Origin: JAVVEH01 sp032251435
Lineage (GTDB): Bacteria; Verrucomicrobiota; Lentisphaeria; Oligosphaerales; MVZH01
NCBI GenBank assembly: GCA_032251435.1
Contig: JAVVEH010000001.1
Span: 62,001-126,000 of the forward strand
Reading direction: 5' to 3'
DNA length: 64,000 nucleotides
Every line of letters begins with the position of its first letter. Positions within the stretch are counted from its first letter, which is position 1. A program made the translations under genes and the position numbers. Below are positions 26,245 through 34,814 of the stretch, piece after piece. The notes under the pieces were generated by a model. The model ran no database searches. It saw only the letters and a program-made list of their open reading frames with translations, and was not told the origin of the DNA.

Positions 26245-26431
26245 GCGCGCCCCTGATGGTTTGACACTGGAAGCGGCTGGAACACGCGCTTCTCACGAGG
26301 ATGTACTATAATTTGCGGAAACGCTCTATCCCAACGCTGGCAATTGGAAAATTGAATCTATTCGTTACATTAGGAAAAGACAGGGTCGACCTCCTCTCGT
26401 GATTATTCACCTTGATCGAAAGGCAGCAGCC

Positions 26432-27475
26432 ATGCGTTGGTCTCTTGCGTCCGCCGTGCTTCCGCTTATTATATCCGCGATGGTTATCTTCCGCGCGCCC
26501 GTTCACGCCGCTGATGAGGCGCCCCCCTACCTCAAGCATTTTCCCGAAAAGCAGCATGAATCCGCGCGCCTGGTCGCGCAAAAGCACCGGCGGTTGATGC
26601 AAACCTGGCTGAACATGTATTCGGCGAAGGTGGAGCTTAACCAGCAAAAGCTGATCTTCGGCGGCAAAAAACGCGCGGCGGCCAGTCGGCAAATCGCCAA
26701 ACTGGAGGCCTATCTCGACAAGCACGGGAAAACCTATGAAAGGGACTTTAAAAACGCCCGTGATATCTACAAACAGGAGATAGACGATCTAAAAGGTGAT
26801 CACCTGAAACTGGAAAACAGAATAGCCAAAAGACCGGATTCCAGCGCCTCAAAAAATCTGCGGGAAAAAGCGGACGCGCTCAGCAAGGATATCGAAGCGG
26901 GCGAGACCATTTTAGCCGTTTTCACCAGCATGGAGAAAAAACTTGACACCGTTGGTGAGGACATGAACCGGGCGAAGCTCTACCGCGTGGATGAGAAAAC
27001 ATTCGCCACATACGCCACCCAATATCCTGATGTTGTCGAAGCGGCGAACGTGGTTAAAGATTATCATGCGGACATTGCGGAAGTCAAGCAGCTCATGGCT
27101 GAGAATCCCAAACTGGAGAGAGCGCTGGCCAATCTGGAAAGCGAGTTGACGCGGGCGCGGGAAAACCTTGAGAGGACGGTTGAGCTGGAAAAAAAGGCAT
27201 TGGAGCGCCCGTACGAGTCTTTGAAAAAGGCCGAGGAAAAAATATCGGAACGGATCGCCGCGATAGAACACCGGGGAAAAACCGCGGATGAGGAAGTGAA
27301 AGCGAAAGCCCAAATCATCAAGAAAATCAATGCCATTGAGTCCGTCAACGCCTTTTTTGACGGCATGATCGCCGGCACTGAACCGGCAAAAGAAAACGAC
27401 AATAAAAAACCGACGAAGAAAAAGAAACCCGTCAAAAAAGTCGAAGAGACATCGCCTCAGGAAACATCTGACTAG
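26432..27475 (+). CDS. Exported coiled-coil protein with Lys-rich tail
   Basis: I prefer the ATG at 26432, which starts a signal peptide (MRWSLASAVLPLIISAM) and has AAAGG nine bases upstream. A GTG at 26399 is possible but adds polar residues in front of it. The mature protein, about 320 residues, is almost entirely charged helix and is predicted to form long coiled coils. The last 30 residues are very lysine-rich (KKPTKKKKPVKKVEE). I do not recognise the family. A segment MYSAKVELNQQKL resembles MYGKQVELNQQNG in the TPR protein at 43193, hinting at a shared element. A structural periplasmic role is possible. Confidence 0.7.
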   Translation: MRWSLASAVLPLIISAMVIFRAPVHAADEAPPYLKHFPEKQHESARLVAQKHRRLMQTWLNMYSAKVELNQQKLIFGGKKRAAASRQIAKLEAYLDKHGKTYERDFKNARDIYKQEIDDLKGDHLKLENRIAKRPDSSASKNLREKADALSKDIEAGETILAVFTSMEKKLDTVGEDMNRAKLYRVDEKTFATYATQYPDVVEAANVVKDYHADIAEVKQLMAENPKLERALANLESELTRARENLERTVELEKKALERPYESLKKAEEKISERIAAIEHRGKTADEEVKAKAQIIKKINAIESVNAFFDGMIAGTEPAKENDNKKPTKKKKPVKKVEETSPQETSD

Positions 27476-27559
27476 TGTCAAGAAGCTGTTGAAACCATGA
27501 ACTAGGCGGCCAGAGCCCCACGTCAGTGGAATTGACTTAAATCCGCTTTTCCCTGGGCC

Positions 27560-27580
27560 CCCTGGTTAGTCAAACCAGGG
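27560..27580. terminator. Hairpin between converging genes
   Basis: CCCTGGTT at 27560-27567 pairs perfectly with AACCAGGG at 27573-27580 around a five-base loop. It lies between the ends of two converging genes, so it may act as a terminator in both directions. It lacks a clear T-run. Confidence 0.4.
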
Positions 27581-27596
27581 CTGCCCCGGCGACAAT

Positions 27597-29130
27597 TTAG
27601 TCAAATGTCTTCTTCAACTCGTCGTAGCGTGGTTTTTCGGCCTCCAAGACGCGTTCGGCATCCTTGACACGCCGTTCCAGGTCGATGAATCTCAAAACCT
27701 TGCGAATGTTTTCTTGAGATTCCCGGGAGGCGCCTTTGTCGGCGGGCGGCTCCAGGTACGGCACTTCCCAAACCTCCCAATTGTCGCTTCGCTGGGTCGC
27801 GAACGCCACGTCTTTCTGGTTAGTGGAGGCCACTCGAAGATTGCCCAAGGGATTTCGGCCCCAGGCATAGCGAAAGTGAATGGGGCCGGCACATACGGAC
27901 TGCTGAGAACCAGAACCTTGCGGTTGAATTGCGCCCTTCCGCGGCCGTCCTTGCCCGTGACCAGACTTTCCGCGGTGGCCGGTTCAAACTTCTTATCTTT
28001 TCCAGCGATGGCGAAGCCGATGTTCTTGTCACCGGCCTTGTAGAAGTCGAGGAACGTTTTGTATTGAGCTTCGCGCACATAAATGCCGAAATTCATCATA
28101 CTCTCAACGTAGTTGTCCAAGGTCTGCGGTGTCCCGTCGGTGCAGAGCGATATGATGCCGAACGCCATAGTCGGATCATTGAAGGCCGCCCGCCACGCGC
28201 CAATCATTTTTGGAAACACCTGGTAGTAAAACGCCGCCGCGTCCGCTCGGGAATTATTGAAGCCCTGATGATAAATGGCGCCCTTGACCGCGAAACCGGC
28301 GATAGGCGCGATCATACTGGCATAGCAGTTTCCCGGGTAGTTCTGGTTGGTTTCGGGCCCCGGTTGGAGATCTGAGGGTGGATTATTCGCTTCTTGTTTC
28401 TGGTCCGCCATCCGTTTATTGTACCGTTGAATCCGAGATTCCAGATCTTTTTCAGCATCATATGTCGCGACCTTCTCATCCCAACTGGCCAACTGAGCCT
28501 TGACGATGTCGCTGTCCATCGCCTTGAGAACGGCTAACGGCGTCCAGGCCTCGACAGTTGTGCCCCACCGTGACGCGTCGATCAAGCCAATGGGAACCTT
28601 GGACGCCATGTGGAGCCGCCGTCCGAACACGTAGCCGACACCTGAGAATTCGCGCACTGTACGGGGTGAGCACACGTCCCAATCCCCTTCCCTTTCGTGG
28701 TGATTGCTCTCCCACCGGTGTAATCTTGGAAACCCCTTCTTCTCCTTATTGTCGATCATCGCCGGAACGGTCAGTAATCTGATCTCGGGAAAGTTGGCGG
28801 AAACGATTTCGAGCTGACCGTCTTCCACGCGTGACAACGGATGCTGCATGTTGCTCTGACCGCCGATGACCCATACATCCCCAACAAGCACGTTGTCGAG
28901 GCTCAGGGTTTTTGTTTTACCGGTGATGGTCATCCGCCCCGGTTTAGCGTCCGCCGGCATCGCCGGCAACGTCACCTTCTATGAGCGGTCCCCCGCCGCC
29001 GCGCCTTTTTCTTCCTTGCCGCCGAATGACACGGTCACGGCTTCGCCAGGATCGGCCCGTCCCCATACAACGATTGGTTTATCCCGCTGAATGACCATAT
29101 TCGATTGAAACAGGTTGTGAACGCACAACC
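27597..29130 (-). pseudogene. Sialate O-acetylesterase-like gene, broken by a stop codon and a frameshift
   Basis: The remains encode an SGNH esterase of the sialate O-acetylesterase (SASA) family, which removes acetyl groups from sugars. Reading along the minus strand, it starts near VHNLFQSNMVIQRDKPIVVW, then hits a TAG codon at 28981-28979, just before KVTLPAMPAD. Relatives usually have Trp here, so a TGG-to-TAG change is likely. The frame continues with the active-site motif GGQSNMQHP and AIYHQGFNNSRADA. Near the CCCC run at 27885-27882 one base is missing. The frame changes after YVPAP and the real sequence continues as HFRYAWGRNPLGNLRVAST to the stop at 27597. The signal peptide is also missing at the 5' end, next to an IS66 fragment. 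Confidence 0.8.
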
Positions 29131-29183
29131 CCTCGGTGGTTGAGGTTTTCGGGGAGGGTCGGGTCGTTTTCTGGACTGGCCGT

Positions 29184-29399
29184 TCAGGCGCTTGTCTTTT
29201 CCGGTGCGAAAACATCGGGCAGTGGCAAGCTTTCCCGGAGCGCCTTGGTCACGGAGTGCAGGAAGTCGACGGCTTTTCCGCCGTTGAGCTTGCAGGTTTC
29301 GACCACGTTGTGCAGGATGCAGGTATGTTCGGCCCCTTTGCGTGTGTCACTTCCGAAAGAATTTTTCCGGCTGATGACAAGCGGACGGTTGTGACGTTC
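29184..29399 (-). mobile_element. IS66-family transposase fragment (C-terminal part)
   Basis: On the minus strand this stretch encodes about 72 residues that match the C-terminal end of IS66 (TnpC) transposases: RPLVISRKN, then ILHNVVETCKLNG and FLHSVTKAL. Only this end is present; the catalytic DDE core and the accessory genes tnpA and tnpB are absent. It lies directly upstream of the 5'-truncated esterase pseudogene and ends about 20 bases before the start of the gene at 29420. It is a fossil insertion and probably caused the truncation. Confidence 0.65.
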
Positions 29400-29419
29400 G
29401 GCAATAAAGATAACCAAAG

Positions 29420-30706
29420 ATGAATATACACGATAGCTTTCCAAGGTATTTGGACTTCGACCCCAAGGTTCCCGTGTGGTGTGTCACGCCGGGGCGCCCC
29501 GGTTGTATCCACCGCTTCTTTGACACATCCCCCATCAGCCCGTCCGGACAATATCTCGCCGTGTTTCAACTGCCGTTTGAAGACCGGCAGCCGCAACCGG
29601 GCGATGTCGGTCATGTTTGCATCGTGGATCTGGAAACCGGAGAAGATCGTGTTGTCGCCGAGACCCGCGGATGGGAACCACAGATGGGCGCGAACATCAA
29701 CTGGGGCGCGTCCGACCATGACCTGTTCTTCAACGATGTGAATACTGACACGTGGCAACCGTTCGCATGGAAGCTCGACCCTTTGACGGGTGAACGCAAG
29801 CGTATGCAGGGGACCGTGTACCATGCGTCGCCGGACGGACGCTGGCTGATCTCCGCGAACATGACGACCATGACCAAGACACAACCGGGGTACGGTGTTT
29901 GTGTCCCCCGCGAGAAGATGCGGCGCAATATCGGCCCAGCTGAGGACGACGGGTTCATTCTGACCGATACGACAACCGGCAAAGCGCGGATGCTTGCGAC
30001 TATTGCGGAGTTGTTGCGGGATGCGGATCCCCCCGTCCTGATAGATGACCCCGAGAAGCAGGAGATCTACGGCTTTCACAGCAAGTTCAATCCGCAGAGC
30101 AATCAGGTCATGCTGAGCCTGCGCTGGTTCCCCGCCACTGACGAAGCCCGCTGTAACATGTTCGCCATTGATCACTCGGTGGTACGCTTTGCGTGGATCA
30201 CGATGGGCCTGGAGGGAGAATCGAAGCAATGTGCCGTAGGCCCTGACCAGTGGGAGAAGGGCGGCCACCACGCCACATGGTTCCCCGACGGCCATCGAAT
30301 ATCGATGAACCTAAAGATCGATCGGGACGAGCTGCGCTTTGTCCAGGTCAACGCAGATGGCAGTGGCTTACACAAGATGCTCGACGAAACAGTGGGGTCT
30401 GGACATCCGACCGTGCATACGGATGGACGCCACCTGCTCACGGATACCTACACAAAGGAGAAGACTGCATTTGGCGACGGGACGATTCCCTTACGCTGGA
30501 TTGACCTTGCCACTGGCAGGGAAGACACGCTCGTCCGCATCAACACCCAACAGCCGTGCAAGGACGGCGTTATGCGGGTGGACCCGCATCCTGCATGGGA
30601 CCGGACATTTCGTTACGTGACATTCAATGCCTTCGTCGACGGGACTCGACGCGTCTTCGTGGCGGACACACAAGAACTGATATCGTGCCGAACAATTAAG
30701 AATTGA
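29420..30706 (+). CDS. TolB/oligogalacturonate lyase-like beta-propeller protein
   Basis: This 428-residue protein has a run of propeller blades: TSPISPSGQYLAVFQLPF, VDLETGEDRVVAETRGWEP, KLDPLTGERKRMQG, HASPDGRWLISANM, and HHATWFPDGHRISMNLK with VNADGSG. The pattern resembles the seven-bladed oligogalacturonate lyases (PL22) and TolB-like proteins. The catalytic residues of PL22 cannot be confirmed by eye, so this is a fold-level call. No signal peptide is visible, so it should be cytoplasmic. The ribosome site is weak (AAAGA). The gene starts right at the edge of an IS66 fragment, so its native promoter may have been replaced. Confidence 0.6.
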   Translation: MNIHDSFPRYLDFDPKVPVWCVTPGRPGCIHRFFDTSPISPSGQYLAVFQLPFEDRQPQPGDVGHVCIVDLETGEDRVVAETRGWEPQMGANINWGASDHDLFFNDVNTDTWQPFAWKLDPLTGERKRMQGTVYHASPDGRWLISANMTTMTKTQPGYGVCVPREKMRRNIGPAEDDGFILTDTTTGKARMLATIAELLRDADPPVLIDDPEKQEIYGFHSKFNPQSNQVMLSLRWFPATDEARCNMFAIDHSVVRFAWITMGLEGESKQCAVGPDQWEKGGHHATWFPDGHRISMNLKIDRDELRFVQVNADGSGLHKMLDETVGSGHPTVHTDGRHLLTDTYTKEKTAFGDGTIPLRWIDLATGREDTLVRINTQQPCKDGVMRVDPHPAWDRTFRYVTFNAFVDGTRRVFVADTQELISCRTIKN

Positions 30707-30951
30707 CGTGATCCCGGAGGGGCACGATCTATCCTCTGGTTTAACGCAATAGAAACGACTGCAGACCAGCCAGGTTAAGGCCAGTGGGAATAACACCCCC
30801 AAGACCAATTTGCCAGTTGAAACAAAATCCAATAAAAAAAGGAGACAAAAGCCCACCTATGGAAAGTGTCAAAATCAACATGCAATCCACAAATGTAACA
30901 GATTGTCGCCCTGAAATGTTCAAGATAAACCGAAATCAAAGGAAACGCCCC

Positions 30952-32214
30952 ATGCATCATTTTTCATATCATTTCACATTAAAGTTCCGCACGGCACTTT
31001 TGGCCTTCACCTGCCTTTTCTGCCTTTCAGCGGTCAACGCCGCCTATATTGTAGCGGACATCGACAGCGGGGTTTGGGATGTTGCCGCTACCTGGTCTAA
31101 CAACGCTGCCCTTAATGGAGGACTTGATTACCTGGTCGACAAAACTGATCTGTTGTCCAATGGTGCCTACTCAGTGCGGACCCCAGATGTAACCGGCGCA
31201 AGTCGGACCTTCGGGGGTAAGAGTCTGACTCTAAACAATGGAAGAATGATTATCAAGACTAGCAATTCCCTGGAGATCGATGACCTGAGGCTGAATGGTG
31301 CTGGTGTTATCACTTTCTGGAGGAGCGACGTCACGTGTTCTCTGTCAGGCAACATCAGCCTAAGCGGTACGAACAACCAATTCCAGTCAACCAATAATAC
31401 ATTGTTGGATATAACCAGCACACTCAGTGGAGATGGACAGTTGGTGATCCTTGGAAGCGGAAGCGGAAGCACTGCGGGAAGCGGGCAAGTCTCACTCTCT
31501 GGAGACAACACGGGTTTCACCGGTGACACGAAAGTGACCAACGGCTGGCTGGTGGTGAATAACGCCAATGCGCTCGTCAACAGCACACTGGACATGACGG
31601 GTATGGCTGCTGGGGGCGGGGCCGTAACTTTAGGTTCGTCGGCAACCGCCTTCAATCTGGGTGGTTTGAAAGGTGGCGGCGCCAACATCATCGGCGATGT
31701 CACGATTTCCGGTATCCATGCGCCAGGAAGTTCGCCGGGCTTGGATACGATTACTGGTGACCTGACCTACTCCGGCGGAAGTTCAGAAGTTCAATGGGAA
31801 CTGGCCAGCAACGCCATCGGTGTGGCAGGCACTAACTTCGACCAGATACAGGTCGGCAATGACCTGGATTTTAGCGGGGCGACCTCGCTGTCCCTCATTT
31901 TTGACAGTACTGGCAGTACAGTGAAATGGTCAGATTCCTTCTGGCAAAGCGAGTATCTGGGAACAGACGGGTGGCTTGTTTTTGATGTTGATTATGACAG
32001 TAATGGGGGTGGCTTGAGTAACTTCAGCAACCTGAACTTAAGCTCAACGTATCTTGACTCGGACGGCATCGCCCTGCCGTCCTACTATTCATTCGGCCTC
32101 GAAGAGATCAATGGTGATATTTACCTCACCTTTGCGATCCCCGAGCCATCCACGATGCTTCTTGCCGGGCTGGGACTGGCGGGGCTGGTGTTGCGCCGCC
32201 GCAAACGCAAGTGA
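30952..32214 (+). CDS. PEP-CTERM protein with autotransporter-like beta-strand repeats
   Basis: The ATG at 30952 has AAAGGAAA upstream and starts a signal peptide (about residues 8-30, ending SAVNA); the frame upstream to 30784 is an open extension without signal. The 420-residue product is rich in Gly, Ser, Thr and Asn. It contains passenger-type strand repeats such as GDNTGFTGDTKVTNGWLVV and ISGIHAPGSSPGLDTI. It ends with a PEP-CTERM sorting signal: IPEPST, a hydrophobic stretch LLAGLGLAGLVL, and a basic RRRKRK tail. Such signals are processed by exosortase, and the protein is probably secreted to the cell surface or matrix. No exosortase is in the window. Confidence 0.85.
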   Translation: MHHFSYHFTLKFRTALLAFTCLFCLSAVNAAYIVADIDSGVWDVAATWSNNAALNGGLDYLVDKTDLLSNGAYSVRTPDVTGASRTFGGKSLTLNNGRMIIKTSNSLEIDDLRLNGAGVITFWRSDVTCSLSGNISLSGTNNQFQSTNNTLLDITSTLSGDGQLVILGSGSGSTAGSGQVSLSGDNTGFTGDTKVTNGWLVVNNANALVNSTLDMTGMAAGGGAVTLGSSATAFNLGGLKGGGANIIGDVTISGIHAPGSSPGLDTITGDLTYSGGSSEVQWELASNAIGVAGTNFDQIQVGNDLDFSGATSLSLIFDSTGSTVKWSDSFWQSEYLGTDGWLVFDVDYDSNGGGLSNFSNLNLSSTYLDSDGIALPSYYSFGLEEINGDIYLTFAIPEPSTMLLAGLGLAGLVLRRRKRK

Positions 32215-32756
32215 CCGGGAAGCAGGGACCATAAGTTAGGGAGACACGTGATAAATACGGACAACAAGTGATCGTCATGCCCACCTCTCCAGCGTGTATC
32301 CGTCCGTGCTAGTCCGTGTCTCCCCGGGGATCCACCTCAACGAGCGACTTGTCATGGCGTAGCCAATGTGCGAGGATCACAACCCCCGCTCCGAACAGGG
32401 ACGAAACTTACTTTGTCGCGAGCTTTGTCATTAGCTTTGTCGGACGGGTTTTGGTTCCGGTTCTGGACAAGGTTTAGTCTCAAGAGAACGACCATCCGGG
32501 GGCATGCTTTCCCTGTCCGAACAGAAAGAAACTTCGGTCGATGGACGATTACGGACGACGATTACGGATTACGATTTTAGCGCTTTTTCCCATCCACCCT
32601 AATCGTCGCCCGTCATCGTAAACCGGTTCTTGCGGACCACGCAGTTTCAGAGCGACCCTGGGACCGGCGGCAGTATCCTCCGAACCGAGTGCAACTTCAT
32701 GCGAGGGAAAAGATAAATGGCCACAAAAAGGCACAAAAATCAGCTGAGGTGTAAAT
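32215..32756. repeat. Intergenic region with short tandem and dispersed repeats
   Basis: No gene is supported in these 542 bases. At 32411-32446 there are three 12-base units that begin CTTTGTC and end, in the first two, in AG. The same unit occurs inverted at 36963-36986. Around 32542-32575 the words GATTACGGA and ACGATTA are repeated. At 32720-32740 lies GCCACAAAAAGGCACAAAAA, which resembles a sequence at 35005-35020 and pairs imperfectly with the T-rich stretch at 32777-32799. These look like low-complexity genome-dispersed elements. Confidence 0.55.
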
Positions 32757-33533
32757 GTGATTAATCTTGTTTCTGTATTTTTTTGTGACTTTTCGTGGCA
32801 ATCTCCCAACTTAAGTTTAAGGAGAGCCCGCGGGCGAAAACGGAAGCGCTCGAAAGCGTTCACACTTATCGAACTGTTGGTGGTCATTGCCATCATTGGC
32901 ATCCTGGCCTCGCTGCTTCTACCCGCGATGGGGAGAGCAAAGGAGAAAGCCAAGATTGTCGCCTGCCTGTCTAACCTGAAGCAGATTGGCCTAATCGTGC
33001 ACGCGTATGCGGCCGACAACGACGAGGCGGTCAGCCTCGGGTATGGGGGCTCAAACTATCAGTTGAACTACACGTTCTCCAACATAGGCGTCCTTTCCCC
33101 TTTCTGGCCCTACTATGTTGCAGGCTACGTCGACCCGCCGCAGCTTTGGTATTGCCCATCGGCAACGAGCTCCTATGATACATTCGATACCGCAGTTAAT
33201 CCCTGTCCACCGGAGCCTGGAGTTACGTTTTGCCGAGCGGGCTATTCCGCCCGGCCGGAGCTCGCGAATGGAAGGGTGATTAGAGCCGAGGAAACGTTTC
33301 CCCCTTTGATGTTCCTTTCCGATCAGGCGATCATATGCGATCGGGTTTCGACGTCAGGCGCGCTTAATCGTCACACTGGTTCCCTGAATGTGCTGTACGC
33401 TGACGGTGCCGTCGTCAATGTTTCGGCGAACGACACAATAATCACTAGCGTTGCCGTGCTGCAAACCCCATTTAGCACCAGCGGCAACATACCTGTCGCG
33501 AACATTTTCAAGGAACTCGACACCGGTCGTTGA
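32757..33533 (+). CDS. Prepilin-like protein with H-X9-DG motif
   Basis: The product carries a type IV pilin/pseudopilin N-terminus, RKRSKAFTLIELLVVIAII, with the invariant Glu five residues after the cleavage point and a transmembrane helix. The C-terminal motif is HTGSLNVLYADG, an exact H-X9-DG, the hallmark of a large PVC-specific pseudopilin-like family. The only start found is a GTG at 32757, which gives an odd 33-residue leader lying inside a repeat. An AAGGAG at 32818-32823 has no start codon at a suitable distance, so the native start may have been lost. It should be exported through a type II-like machine. The function is unknown. Confidence 0.75.
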   Translation: MINLVSVFFCDFSWQSPNLSLRRARGRKRKRSKAFTLIELLVVIAIIGILASLLLPAMGRAKEKAKIVACLSNLKQIGLIVHAYAADNDEAVSLGYGGSNYQLNYTFSNIGVLSPFWPYYVAGYVDPPQLWYCPSATSSYDTFDTAVNPCPPEPGVTFCRAGYSARPELANGRVIRAEETFPPLMFLSDQAIICDRVSTSGALNRHTGSLNVLYADGAVVNVSANDTIITSVAVLQTPFSTSGNIPVANIFKELDTGR

Positions 33534-33553
33534 ATTCAAGAGGTTGGAGGAGG

Positions 33554-33629
33554 AAAAAACGGAAAGCGGTTGGCATGGGTGCGAGATGTGATGGTCTCCC
33601 GCCCGTGCAGGCCGGTTTTCCTTTTTGAA
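33554..33629. terminator. Imperfect long hairpin, possible bidirectional terminator
   Basis: The stretch with AAAACGGAAAGCGG at 33556-33569 pairs imperfectly with the segment ending CCGGTTTTCCTTTTT at 33627, with arms of about 30 bases. It has an A-run on the left and a T-run on the right. It sits between the converging prepilin-like and DUF4143 genes, as a two-way terminator would. Confidence 0.45.
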
Positions 33630-33638
33630 AGGATCCGC

Positions 33639-34814
33639 TCAGTCGTATACCCGGTCGGCGACAAACGGATTGGCGGGGCTAACGATTTCCGGAACGATGC
33701 CATAGGCATTGGCAAAGGCGCGGCATCCGGTTCCCTTTTTTCGACCCCATTTTATTTCAAAGGCTTTCAACCCCGTTCCGGTTTTCACGATCAGGTCAAC
33801 CTCCGACTGATGACGTGAACGCCAGAAATAGAGATCGCAGGAAAGCCCCTCGAGCATATTTCGCTTGGCCACTTCGGCAACGACCCAGTTTTCCCATAGC
33901 AAACCGATGTCCGGACGCAATTCGTCAGTGGAAAACTGATTGAGCAACGCATTTCGTATACCTGTATCCCAGAAGTATATCTTCTTGCTCTTGCTGATTT
34001 CTTTCCGGGCATTGGTGCTGTATGCAGGCAGTCGGAAAACGATAAAACATTGCTCGAGAAGGTCAATATAATGTTCCACGGTGGCACGGGCCATCTGCAA
34101 GTTACCGGCCAGCTCGTTGTATGAGACCTCCGAACCGCACTGGTGAGCCAGAAGCATAAGCAAACGCTTTATTTGATCGGGATTCTTAACCAGACCTGTC
34201 TGCAAAATATCTTTCCACAGGTAATCGGCCGCCAATTCGCGCAAGAGGCCGGGTTTGTCAATGCTAGTTACAACTTCTGGATACGAGCCGTGCACCATGC
34301 GGTCAACCAACACTGTCCGAAGAACCGTCTGGAAAGAGGAAAGAAGCGTCTGCGGGGTATAATCCCGCGAAAACCAGGCTTGCTCACCCAGGGTTTCTTC
34401 GAAAAGCAGCGGGGGAAGCCGGAGCTTTTGATTCCGACCGGTCAGACTCTCGGTTGCCTGAGCAAGCAGGTCCAGACTCGATGACCCGAGCATAATGATG
34501 CGGGTTGATATTTTCTTGTCATACCAGCCTTTAATTATTCGTGATGCCTCCGGCAGCCGCTGCGCCTCGTCGACAATCAGAAAATCCGGTTTCCCAACAC
34601 TGTTCATCGCCTGTTCAGGCGACAGTTCACCTGCCGCAAGAAAACGCCGCTTGTCAATTTCAACATCGAAGTTCAATAAAACCGCTTTTTCACCTTTAAG
34701 TATATGCTCAACCAGTGTTGTCTTTCCAACCTGCCTTGCCCCGAGAACAAGAATGATTTTGTTACCACTCAACATCTTCGCGAGTTTGTCCTCCGCGAGT
34801 CGCCATAAATACAT
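33639..34814 (-). CDS. AAA-type ATPase with DUF4143 domain
   Basis: This 391-residue protein has an N-terminal P-loop ATPase domain: Walker A LVLGARQVGKTTLVEHI, Walker B PDFLIVDEAQRLPEA, and the sensor region IIMLGSSSLDLL. A C-terminal DUF4143 part has FWDTGIRNALL and a nuclease-like ending with WRSRHQSEVDLIV and the lysine of FEIKWG. The last part resembles the PD-(D/E)XK fold. Proteins of this family are common accessory genes with no proven function; roles in DNA handling or stress have been proposed. A 20-base perfect palindrome lies 30 bases upstream, suggesting a local regulator. The gene stands alone. Confidence 0.85.
   Translation of the reverse strand: MYLWRLAEDKLAKMLSGNKIILVLGARQVGKTTLVEHILKGEKAVLLNFDVEIDKRRFLAAGELSPEQAMNSVGKPDFLIVDEAQRLPEASRIIKGWYDKKISTRIIMLGSSSLDLLAQATESLTGRNQKLRLPPLLFEETLGEQAWFSRDYTPQTLLSSFQTVLRTVLVDRMVHGSYPEVVTSIDKPGLLRELAADYLWKDILQTGLVKNPDQIKRLLMLLAHQCGSEVSYNELAGNLQMARATVEHYIDLLEQCFIVFRLPAYSTNARKEISKSKKIYFWDTGIRNALLNQFSTDELRPDIGLLWENWVVAEVAKRNMLEGLSCDLYFWRSRHQSEVDLIVKTGTGLKAFEIKWGRKKGTGCRAFANAYGIVPEIVSPANPFVADRVYD

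Noticed and set aside
30784..30951. Upstream extension of the PEP-CTERM frame
   Set aside because: It lacks a signal peptide and ribosome site; the ATG at 30952 with a signal peptide is better.
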